From contig JAITOS010000150.1 of assembly GCA_031289815.1 (NCBI GenBank), positions 1 to 13,816 on the forward strand: DNA of 13,816 bases, read 5' to 3'. Below the pieces are notes generated by a model. That model had not been told where the DNA came from. It saw nothing but the letters and a program-made list of their open reading frames with translations, and made no database searches. Position 1 is the stretch's first letter. The number at the start of each line of letters is the position of its first letter. This DNA comes from Peptococcaceae bacterium (GTDB lineage: Bacteria; Bacillota; Desulfitobacteriia; Desulfitobacteriales; Desulfitobacteriaceae). This document shows, piece by piece, positions 6,602-13,677 of the stretch. A program made the translations under genes and the position numbers.

Positions 6602-7483
6602 ATGTTGGTAAGTGCGAAAGAGGTTTGGCAGGATGCCAAAGCTCATGGTTACGCAGTTTGTGCGCCGAATATTCTGAACGCTGAAACCGCGCAAAAGTGT
6701 ATTGAGGCCGCCGAGGAATTGAAGGCTCCTATTATTCTGGATGCCGGGTATCGGGGGCCGGGCCGCAGCCTTGCCGAGACAAGGCATTTGTACAACCTGG
6801 TGCGTGCGATCGAACCGTACGCGCACGCGGCGAGGGTCCCGGTTGTCATACAGCAGGATCACGGCAAGAGTTATGAATCCGCTGTTTCCTGCATTGCAGC
6901 TGGGTTCACGTCTATCATGGTAGATCGCAGCCAGCTTCCCTTTGATGATAACGTCGCACAGGTGGCGGAACTGGTGAAAATCGCCCATGCGGCGGGGATC
7001 AGCGTGGAAGCCGAGCTGGGCCATGTCGGCTTTGGGAAAGACTACGATAAAACCAGTGACTGGCAGGCGCTTATGACCGATCCCAAAGAAGCGGCGGACT
7101 ACGTGGAAAAGACCGGCGTGGACGCGCTCGCGGTCGCGGTCGGCACGGCCCACGGGGCGTATAAAGGGGAGCCGAAAATCGACTTTGACCGGTTAGAAGA
7201 AATCCGTAAGGTGACGGATTTCCCGCTTGTTATCCACGGCGGAAGCGGTTCGGGCGACGAAAACCTCGCGCGCCTGGCCAGAAGCGGCGTTGTAAAAATC
7301 AACATCGCCAATGCGCTCATCTGGAGCGCCACCGAGCGCTTTGAGGCGTTTATGAAAAAGATGATGGAGGAGAGGAAGACTACTGCTGGCCCCTGGGATA
7401 TGAAGCAGGATCAGTTCCTCGAGGGTTTTAAGGATGCCGTAAAACGGCATATTGAATTGTTCGGTTCCGCGAACCGCTGCTGA
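6602..7483 (+). CDS. Class II ketose-(bis)phosphate aldolase
   Basis: Class II aldolases are zinc enzymes that split ketose phosphates such as fructose- or tagatose-bisphosphate into triose units in the cytoplasm. The product has 293 residues, normal for the family. Zinc ligands and catalytic residues are visible: Asp86-His87 in QQDHGKS, Glu138 in VEAELGHVGF, His184 in GTAHGAYKGE and His212 in IHGGSGSG, followed by KINIANAL. The usual H-x-D-H motif is Q-Q-D-H here, with Gln84 in place of the first histidine, and the usual threonine after KIN-I-N is absent. These changes suggest an unusual substrate. No kinase that would make a bisphosphate is in the window, so a ketose-1-phosphate or a modified sugar phosphate is possible. 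GGAGG precedes the ATG. It is first in its operon, directly after the sigma-54 promoter. Confidence 0.88.
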   Translation: MLVSAKEVWQDAKAHGYAVCAPNILNAETAQKCIEAAEELKAPIILDAGYRGPGRSLAETRHLYNLVRAIEPYAHAARVPVVIQQDHGKSYESAVSCIAAGFTSIMVDRSQLPFDDNVAQVAELVKIAHAAGISVEAELGHVGFGKDYDKTSDWQALMTDPKEAADYVEKTGVDALAVAVGTAHGAYKGEPKIDFDRLEEIRKVTDFPLVIHGGSGSGDENLARLARSGVVKINIANALIWSATERFEAFMKKMMEERKTTAGPWDMKQDQFLEGFKDAVKRHIELFGSANRC

Positions 7484-7518
7484 TAAGCGGCGCCGTTCGG
7501 GAGGAAACGGGGGAGATT

Positions 7519-9108
7519 ATGGAAGTTTCGTCATTTCAGTTCTTGCTGATTTCTATCCTATTTGGATTTTCCACGGGATTTGTCCCGGTGTACATGGTAT
7601 GTTACCCGCTTACGCCGCCGCTCGTTCTCGGCTATCTCATCGGCTTAATCCTGGGGCAGCCGATGCAGGGCGCGGTTATCGGCGCGTCCATTACGCTGGT
7701 GTATATGGGCACCATTTCGGTGGGCGGCACGCAGCCGGCCAACCCGATGATAGGGACTGTCCTGGGAACCACATTCGCCTTGATGAACGGTTTGACCTAT
7801 GAGGCGGCGCTTGCCCTGGCGGTACCTATCGGCATTGTGTTCGCTTCGCTCCGCGTCTGGGGGAATACCGGCGCTGTATTCTTCGCGCAGGGGGTTTCGA
7901 GAAGCGTTCATAAGCGCAAACTGGGAGCGATGTGGGCGTGGTCATGGGCGGGGCTGCTATATAAGGTGCTCCTGTATACGGTCTTAATGTTTGTTGTTCT
8001 GCAATTCGGGATAACCGCCGCTTCCCAGGTGCTGGGCAATATTCCAAAATGGTTCAACGCGGGCCTTAACGTCGCCGGCAACGCGCTTCCCGCCGTGGGC
8101 ATAGCGCTGGGGCTCAAATACATCGCCGACAAGGGCAGGATATACTTTTGTATGCTCACGTTCATTTTGGCGGCGCAGCTTAGGGGTTTGTCTACGCTGG
8201 TCTGTGTGCTGGTTACTCTGGCGGTAATTGTTATACTCACCTATAAGAAGATCGAGAACGGCGAGATTGACATCAAAATGACCACGGCGTCGGCCAAAAA
8301 ACATATTTTATCGGCCAAAGACGCCATTTTCGCGACTTTCATGATAGAAAATATTCTGGAATGGGTAAGCAATTCCGCGAAAAAAATGGGCGAGGGTTTC
8401 CTGATTGGTATTGCCCCCACAATCAAAAAGCTGTATCCCAATGACGAGGAAAGACAGTGCGAGGAATTGGAAAAACACGACGCGTTTCTGAACTCGAATA
8501 TGCAGTTCATGGGCGCGCTCGCGGCGCCGGTTGTAGCCATGGAAGAAGAACGCGCCATGGGCAACCCGGACATTACCCCCGAGACAATCGCGTCCTTTAA
8601 AGCCAGTTTGCAGGGTCCTATCGCCGCGATTGGAGACCCGCTGGCCCAGGGCGTATTAAACACCATCATCAAGAGTATTGGCGTGAGCATGGTTGTGGCC
8701 GGGAGCGTCGGCGGCGTCTACTTTACGTTCTTTGGGTTCATGGCGCTCAAAATAGCCGCGGCAATCGTTCTCGGCTACCTTGGTTTTAAATACGGCAGCA
8801 GCATCGTCGAGAAATTCTATTCGGGCGGCGCGGCGAAGTATTTCACCGAAATGGCGGGGGTCATTGGCTGCGTGGCGTTCGGGGCGCTGGGCGCCGCGAC
8901 CATCAGATTGGGCGTGGGCAAGCTGGAGGTCGTCGGCGTCGCGCTTCAAACGACGCTGTTTGACGCGATTCTGCCCGGTATTTTGCCGATCGCGCTGCTG
9001 TTTATCTGCTATAAACTCCTCAAGAGCAAAAAGGTCGGGGCGATTTCGCTGATGGCAATTGTGTTCTTTGGGACATTTATTCTCGGCGCGCTTGGTATCC
9101 TACAGTAA
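7519..9108 (+). CDS. Fused PTS EIIC-EIID permease, mannose/fructose/sorbose family
   Basis: This single 529-residue frame combines two membrane subunits that are normally separate proteins of roughly 250-300 residues. Residues 1-245 resemble EIIC (ManY/LevF type), with many hydrophobic segments and the loop GTISVGGTQPANPMIGT. A short charged linker (about 242-265) leads into an EIID domain (ManZ/LevG type). That domain shows EWVSNSAKKMGEGFLIGIAP, MEEERA, and the signature LQGPIAAIGDPLAQG at 364-378, followed by C-terminal membrane segments. Together EIIC and EIID translocate the sugar across the inner membrane while EIIB phosphorylates it. The gene lies 35 bases after the aldolase and has a GGGGGAG ribosome site. 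No internal stop or restart is seen at the junction, so the fusion appears real unless the assembly has an error there. The sugar cannot be read from the sequence. Confidence 0.9.
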   Translation: MEVSSFQFLLISILFGFSTGFVPVYMVCYPLTPPLVLGYLIGLILGQPMQGAVIGASITLVYMGTISVGGTQPANPMIGTVLGTTFALMNGLTYEAALALAVPIGIVFASLRVWGNTGAVFFAQGVSRSVHKRKLGAMWAWSWAGLLYKVLLYTVLMFVVLQFGITAASQVLGNIPKWFNAGLNVAGNALPAVGIALGLKYIADKGRIYFCMLTFILAAQLRGLSTLVCVLVTLAVIVILTYKKIENGEIDIKMTTASAKKHILSAKDAIFATFMIENILEWVSNSAKKMGEGFLIGIAPTIKKLYPNDEERQCEELEKHDAFLNSNMQFMGALAAPVVAMEEERAMGNPDITPETIASFKASLQGPIAAIGDPLAQGVLNTIIKSIGVSMVVAGSVGGVYFTFFGFMALKIAAAIVLGYLGFKYGSSIVEKFYSGGAAKYFTEMAGVIGCVAFGALGAATIRLGVGKLEVVGVALQTTLFDAILPGILPIALLFICYKLLKSKKVGAISLMAIVFFGTFILGALGILQ

Positions 9109-9134
9109 CCGGGGAATGAATAAGGAGGCTGGAC

Positions 9135-9668
9135 ATGATTGCCTTAGCTAGAATTGATGAACGGCTGGTTCACGGCCAGGTAGCCGTAAAATGGACGGAA
9201 CACGTGAAAGCCAACCGCATCGTTGTGGCTGACGATGAGACGTCAAACAATTCCATGATGAGAAATTTATTCTCGTCATTTTCACCGAACGGCGCGAAAG
9301 TCGAGGTGCTTACGGTGAACGAAGCGACGGCCCGGCTGCTGACCGCCGAATATACGGATCCGTCCGTGCGTATCATGGTGCTGGCAAAAACCCCGAAACC
9401 GTTTCTGGATATGCTGGAAGCCGGCGTCGCTTTCGGGGAACTCAACGCCGGAAATATGGGCACCAAGCCGGGCAGGAAGAAATGCGTGGGATATTTTCAC
9501 GCCACCGATGAAGAACTTGGCACCATGAAAGCTATCAGGGCGAAAGGTGTCGCGGTTTATTTTCAGAATATCTGCGACATGGACGCCAAAAAAGAATTTG
9601 ACGCCGTCGTCGATCAGGGCGGTCAAGAAGAAAAACGGGGATTTTTTGGATTCAAAAAATCTAAATAA
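9135..9668 (+). CDS. PTS EIIB component, mannose/fructose/sorbose family
   Basis: This cytoplasmic subunit takes phosphate from EIIA and transfers it to the sugar on the EIIC-EIID complex. The first residues MIALARIDERLVHGQVAVKW contain the phosphorylated His13 of EIIB-Man proteins. The later segment GELNAGNMGTKPGRKK is also typical of the family. At 177 residues it is slightly longer than the usual 155-165, with a charged C-terminal tail (EEKRGFFGFKKSK). An AAGGAGG ribosome site precedes it, and 26 bases separate it from the permease gene. In LevR systems the phosphorylated form of this subunit also reports lack of sugar to the regulator. Confidence 0.93.
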   Translation: MIALARIDERLVHGQVAVKWTEHVKANRIVVADDETSNNSMMRNLFSSFSPNGAKVEVLTVNEATARLLTAEYTDPSVRIMVLAKTPKPFLDMLEAGVAFGELNAGNMGTKPGRKKCVGYFHATDEELGTMKAIRAKGVAVYFQNICDMDAKKEFDAVVDQGGQEEKRGFFGFKKSK

Positions 9669-9689
9669 TACTAGGCAAGGAGAATTTAC

Positions 9690-10754
9690 ATGATACCGGA
9701 AAAAATGAAATCTGTCGTAATGACAAGTCCTAGGGCTGTTGAGCTCCATGAATACGCCGTACCGGAACTGACAGAAAACGGTGTACTCATCCAGATTAAG
9801 AGCGCGGCGATTTGTACTATCGACCAGCGCCCTTACGCCGGCGTGACCAAAGGTTTTTTCCCTCGTGTCGGCGGGCACGAGGGCGCTGGCGTTGTCATCG
9901 CCACGGGCAAGAATGTGGTCAACACGAAGGTTGGCGACCATGTCACGGTCGGGCGTATTCACTGCGGCGTCTGCGAAAACTGCATTAAAGGGCGCGGGCA
10001 CTGCCTGAACGCGCCTGATTTTGGCGGCCCCGGCGGCGAAAAACCGTCCATTGAAAAGCCGCAGAATCTTTTTGGTTCTTTTTCGCAGTACATCGTGCGC
10101 AACGAAAACGAATTCTTTCATATTCCCGAAACTTTGAATTTTTCGCACGCCGCCCTGGCGGAGCCGCTTTCGGATGTGGTGCACAGTATCCGGCGCTCGC
10201 GCCTCGCGCTCGGCGAAACCTGCGTGATTATCGGCGCCGGGATAATGGGCATACTGCACGCGCAGGTCGCCCGGAATATCGGCGCCCGCGTCATCGTTTC
10301 GGAGGTTGACGCTGCGCGCCGGGATCGCGTCGCGGAATTCGCGGATTATGTTGTTAACCCCAAAGAAACGGACCCCAGGGAATTCGTTAAAAGCCTTACC
10401 GGCGGCCGCGGCTCCGATGTCGTGTTCTTCGCGATAGCGGTCAGCTCTATGTTTGAGCAGGCGTATTCGATGCTCGCGGAAACGGGCCGTATCATGGTGT
10501 ACAGCAACCAGCATCCTGATGATCCCTTCGGGCTGCGGCTCGGCCAGATCCACCGCTCCGAATTCGAAATTATCGGCACCAGCGGTTCCCTGGACCTGGA
10601 TTTTGTGAACGCCGTTGAACTCATGTCCTTTGGGAAAATGAACATGGAAAAGGTTATCCACGGCGAATATCCAATTACGAAATGCAAAGAAGCGTTCGAC
10701 CAGTCCATCGTACCCGGTACTTACCGCGTAGTCATCAAAATGGACGAGGAATGA
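9690..10754 (+). CDS. Zinc-dependent medium-chain alcohol/polyol dehydrogenase
   Basis: The product (354 residues) belongs to the sorbitol/threonine dehydrogenase branch of the medium-chain superfamily, which oxidises hydroxyl groups of polyols or sugar phosphates with NAD(P). Catalytic zinc residues are Cys42 (AAICTIDQRPYAG), His63-Glu64 (GGHEGAG) and probably Glu158 (LAEPL). A structural zinc site is formed by Cys92, Cys95, Cys98 and Cys105. The nucleotide-binding fold has GAGIMG at 182-187 and an acidic residue (Glu205) at the end of the second strand, which favours NAD over NADP. It follows EIIB by 21 bases with an AAGGAG ribosome site. In this operon it may interconvert an imported polyol or sugar phosphate and a ketose phosphate for the aldolase; that link is inferred. 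Confidence 0.88.
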   Translation: MIPEKMKSVVMTSPRAVELHEYAVPELTENGVLIQIKSAAICTIDQRPYAGVTKGFFPRVGGHEGAGVVIATGKNVVNTKVGDHVTVGRIHCGVCENCIKGRGHCLNAPDFGGPGGEKPSIEKPQNLFGSFSQYIVRNENEFFHIPETLNFSHAALAEPLSDVVHSIRRSRLALGETCVIIGAGIMGILHAQVARNIGARVIVSEVDAARRDRVAEFADYVVNPKETDPREFVKSLTGGRGSDVVFFAIAVSSMFEQAYSMLAETGRIMVYSNQHPDDPFGLRLGQIHRSEFEIIGTSGSLDLDFVNAVELMSFGKMNMEKVIHGEYPITKCKEAFDQSIVPGTYRVVIKMDEE

Positions 10755-10887
10755 TCCTCCCGGGCCCGGCTGGTTGTGCCGGGGCCCCCGCAGGTTCTCA
10801 GGCTGAAGGCTTGGGAACCCGCTCTTTAGGAGGCCGCTCCCGCAGAACCCCGGTTCCGCGGGAGCATCGAATAACAAGGAGATAAAG
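10755..10887 (+). promoter_or_regulatory. Intercistronic hairpin cluster
   Basis: This is the only long gap in the plus-strand operon. It holds three foldable stretches: GGGCCCGGC (10762-10770) pairing with 10778-10787 around TGGTTGT with one bulge; GGTTCTC (10793-10799) pairing with GGGAACC (10813-10819); and CTCCCGC (10837-10843) pairing with GCGGGAG (10858-10864), extended by GAACC/GGTTC. GGAACC at 10814-10819 could pair instead with GGTTCC at 10852-10857, so two exclusive folds exist. None is followed by a T run, so mRNA processing, stability or attenuation is more likely than simple termination. No promoter is evident. Confidence 0.5.
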
Positions 10888-11862
10888 ATGGTATATACGA
10901 ATTTGGGCAGGACCGGGCTTCGGGTAAGCAAACTGTGCCTTGGGACCATGAACTTCGGCAACACGGTTGATGAAAAAACCGCCCATGAAGTCATGGATTA
11001 TGCCCGCGAGGTGGGAATCAATTTTTTTGATACCGCGAATATGTACGGCGGCAAATCCGGATGGGGCGCCTGCGAAACGATGATTGGGAATTGGTTTGCC
11101 AAAGGCGGCGGCCGCCGCGAAGATACCGTGATCACGACGAAATTCGGCGGTAAAATCAGCGAGAGCAAAAACCCCAACGAGGAACCCGGCGTGTCCCTGT
11201 ACAAAATGCGGCGGCATTTGGAGGCGTCTCTCAAGCGCCTGAAAACCGACCATGTGGAAATTTATATGACCCACGGCCAACGCCCCTCAAACTGGCGTGA
11301 AATAATGGAAGCCGCCCAGGCGCTGGTTTACGGCGGGAAAATTGATTATTTCGCGACAAACGGACTGCCGGAATTCGAGCTCGCGTTAGCGCAGAACGAG
11401 GCCGAAAAACGCGGTTTTTTGGGAATAGCCTACGAGCAGCACGCGTACAGCCTGCTGAACAGGGGGGTTGAACTGGGGTTCCTTGACGCCATAGGCAGGC
11501 TCGGTATCGGATTAACGATACTGTCCCCGCAAAACGGCGGCTTGTTAAGCAGCGGCGTGTTTGAAATGCCCAATATTAATCTTGACGAGGAAACGGAGGC
11601 CAGGCTCAAAAAATACCACGCGCTCTGCTCGGATATTGGCCATAAAGTGTCCCATGTTACGCTCGCTTGGATAATGTGCAATCCCAACGTTACCTGCCCG
11701 CTTATCGGCGTGGAAACCATTCAGCATATTGAGGATAACCTCAAAGCGCTTGAAATCAAGCTGGCCGATGATGTGTTAAAGGCGATAGACGAAATCTTCC
11801 CGCCCATCAACATCGGCTTTAACTTTCAAAAGTACTTTAAAGTACAGCGGAATAAGTTTTAA
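10888..11862 (+). CDS. Aldo/keto reductase
   Basis: Aldo/keto reductases are soluble NADPH-dependent barrel enzymes that reduce aldehydes or ketones. The product has 324 residues, the usual size. The catalytic tetrad is visible: Asp48 and Tyr53 in NFFDTANMYGG, Lys85 in TTKFGG and His129 in EIYMTHGQRP. The nicotinamide-side segment ending with LIGVETIQHIEDNLKAL is typical of the C-terminal cofactor-binding region. The residues after the catalytic histidine (GQRPS rather than the common xPDP) differ from most relatives. It starts after the hairpin cluster with an AAGGAG ribosome site and is followed nine bases later by the esterase gene. It could reduce a sugar-derived carbonyl or an aldehyde released by the esterase; the substrate is unknown. 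Confidence 0.88.
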   Translation: MVYTNLGRTGLRVSKLCLGTMNFGNTVDEKTAHEVMDYAREVGINFFDTANMYGGKSGWGACETMIGNWFAKGGGRREDTVITTKFGGKISESKNPNEEPGVSLYKMRRHLEASLKRLKTDHVEIYMTHGQRPSNWREIMEAAQALVYGGKIDYFATNGLPEFELALAQNEAEKRGFLGIAYEQHAYSLLNRGVELGFLDAIGRLGIGLTILSPQNGGLLSSGVFEMPNINLDEETEARLKKYHALCSDIGHKVSHVTLAWIMCNPNVTCPLIGVETIQHIEDNLKALEIKLADDVLKAIDEIFPPINIGFNFQKYFKVQRNKF

Positions 11863-11871
11863 GGAGCAACC

Positions 11872-13563
11872 ATGAAGAAACAGAAATTACGGACGGGTAT
11901 CGCGGTTCTGGTGGCGGCGCTGGCGCTGGCCGCCTGTGGCACAACGCCGGGTGGCGGCGGCAGCCCCCTTGACATTGATCTCAGCACCGGCGTTACGTTA
12001 AACGTTACGGTGGACGACGCCGCCCTGCGGGTTACCCGGTACAAGGCTGTGTACGTTTCCAAGCCCATCGCCGTCAAGGACGGCGGCGCGGAGGCGAACG
12101 ACTTCCAAAGCATGTACATATATGTGCCGGAACACGCCGCGCAAGATTCCGCCATCATACTGTATGTCAACAACAGCGGCTGGCAGGGCTGGAAGGCCGC
12201 CGAGCGGGTAAAGGACGGCGATAACCTGCGGAGTGACGAAAACAACGCCGCCGCCGCCGCGCTTAAAGCGGGCTATGTCTTTGTCAGCGCCGGCGGCCGC
12301 GGTCGTCAAGCTCTGGGCCCGGCGGGCGCCGTCCCCATGCAGGATATGAATGGTGATTACGCGGGGCACTCCCCTGCCGCCGTGGCGGACGCCAAGGCCG
12401 CCGTCCGCTACCTGCGCCATAACGACAAGGCCCTGCCCGGTTCCGCTGAGCGCATTTTTATCACCGGCACCAGCGGCGGCGGTGGGCTTTCCGCGGCGGT
12501 GGGCGCGTCCGGCAACAGCCCTGACTACTATCCCTATCTCTACGAAATAGGCGCGGCGGGTATGACCAGCGCCAATACCAGCACGATTAAGGACAACGTT
12601 TTCGGCGTCATCGCCTACTGCCCTATCACCGATCTGGATCACGCTGATCAGGCCTATGAGTGGCAGTACGGTGATCTGCGCAAGGATTATGCCGTTACCA
12701 CTGATGTTAAAGGAATCAGCGATGGCGGGACCGCCGGCGCGGCCATGCTTGCCGCTTCTGCCGATCTTGCCGCGGACTACGTATCTTATTTTAACAGCCT
12801 CGGACTCAAACTTGAGGACGGTTCCGCGCTGACGGCGGACAGACTGCACGGCGCCGTTGCCGCGCTTGTCAAACAAGAAGTCGAGTACGCGCTCAAGAAC
12901 GTTGGTGTGGAAAAGATGTTCGCCTCCGGCACGGCGAATATCTTCGTCCCCGTCTTCAATTTGCAAACCAGCCGGACTATGATTGTGGAACGGGATAACA
13001 CGTGGATCAAAAACATAAACCCCCAGAACGGTACCGCGGATATTGACTACGATGCCTTCCGCTTGTTTGTAGCGCAGAACCGCTCCCTCAAGATCGCCCC
13101 CGCTTTTGACAACGCGGCAACCCCGCTTGAAGGCCCGCAGAACGAGACTAATCTCTTTGGCGCAAAAGACCAGCAATACGCTAACTTCGAGTTTTGGAGC
13201 TGGAACAACAACAATGCGACGAATGACGGCATCGGCAAGGACGACACCGGCCTCGCGTGGAACGACTTCCTTGCCTCCGAAAACGGCAAGGCGCTTGCCC
13301 AACAGATCAAGATGTCTAACCCCATCCCCTATCTGCGCAGCGCGGCCGAAGGCGACAGCGCCCCGTACTGGTATATCCGGTACGGCCTTGTTGACCGCGA
13401 CACTTCGTTTGCCATTGAGACCGAGCTGTATTACGCCGTCAAAAACGCCGCCGGCGTCAAGGACGTGAACTTTAAGATCGCCTGGCTCCAGCCCCACAGC
13501 GGCGATTACGACATACCTGAGGCTTATGCGTGGGCGGCGCAGGTCATGAAGGAGGTGAAATAA
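11872..13563 (+). CDS. Tannase-like (subtype B) secreted lipoprotein esterase
   Basis: The 563-residue product begins with a lysine-rich, hydrophobic signal ending in the lipobox LALAAC, so Cys22 is the predicted lipid anchor and a Gly/Pro-rich linker follows. The mature part is an alpha/beta hydrolase with nucleophile Ser201 in ITGTSGGGG, a conserved AYCPITDLDHADQAYEWQY segment, Asp510 in DRDTSF and His542 in QPHSGDYD. This set is what I recall from bacterial subtype B tannases and related feruloyl-type esterases, which hydrolyse gallate or hydroxycinnamate esters. An export signal plus a sugar PTS in the same operon suggests release of a sugar from phenolic esters outside the cytoplasmic membrane. 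It has an AAGGAG ribosome site. Its last codons contain a strong ribosome site for the following remnant, and its TAA overlaps that ATG. The exact ester is not predictable. Confidence 0.8.
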   Translation: MKKQKLRTGIAVLVAALALAACGTTPGGGGSPLDIDLSTGVTLNVTVDDAALRVTRYKAVYVSKPIAVKDGGAEANDFQSMYIYVPEHAAQDSAIILYVNNSGWQGWKAAERVKDGDNLRSDENNAAAAALKAGYVFVSAGGRGRQALGPAGAVPMQDMNGDYAGHSPAAVADAKAAVRYLRHNDKALPGSAERIFITGTSGGGGLSAAVGASGNSPDYYPYLYEIGAAGMTSANTSTIKDNVFGVIAYCPITDLDHADQAYEWQYGDLRKDYAVTTDVKGISDGGTAGAAMLAASADLAADYVSYFNSLGLKLEDGSALTADRLHGAVAALVKQEVEYALKNVGVEKMFASGTANIFVPVFNLQTSRTMIVERDNTWIKNINPQNGTADIDYDAFRLFVAQNRSLKIAPAFDNAATPLEGPQNETNLFGAKDQQYANFEFWSWNNNNATNDGIGKDDTGLAWNDFLASENGKALAQQIKMSNPIPYLRSAAEGDSAPYWYIRYGLVDRDTSFAIETELYYAVKNAAGVKDVNFKIAWLQPHSGDYDIPEAYAWAAQVMKEVK

Positions 13564-13649
13564 TGGCAGTTGAGTATAAAAATATTTTCAAACCCTGCGT
13601 GCTCAAAAAAGGTAACAGGCGTGGTTTCGGAAAGGCTTGCTTGCTGTAA
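13563..13649 (+). pseudogene. Remnant of an Old Yellow Enzyme-family gene (28 codons)
   Basis: This short frame starts with an ATG that overlaps the esterase stop (TAATG) and is preceded by a near-ideal ribosome site, AAGGAGGTGA, inside the esterase gene. Its product MAVEYKNIFKPCVLKKG closely matches the start of the next gene (MAKYNNVFKPCVLKNG). It then departs (NRRGFGKACLL) and stops. Many of the base differences are synonymous, so the two are old paralogs rather than a recent copy. The best reading is a formerly complete paralog reduced by deletion. Its tail could be the paralog's own C-terminus, joined by an internal deletion. A functional leader peptide is a less likely alternative. Confidence 0.65.
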
Positions 13650-13677
13650 TAAATGATTTTTTAGGAGGAAGAGAAAT

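Noticed and set aside
6284..7153. Minus-strand open frame of 289 codons
   Set aside because: Mostly antisense to the aldolase gene, whose active-site motifs are clear; the shadow has Arg/His-rich unnatural composition and no domain.
9282..10994. Minus-strand open frame of 570 codons
   Set aside because: Antisense to EIIB, the dehydrogenase and the start of the aldo/keto reductase; length reflects GC-biased third positions in the real genes.
11998..13497. Minus-strand open frame of 499 codons
   Set aside because: Antisense to the esterase gene with a matching codon-phase shadow; repetitive Gly/Val/Arg composition and no recognisable family.
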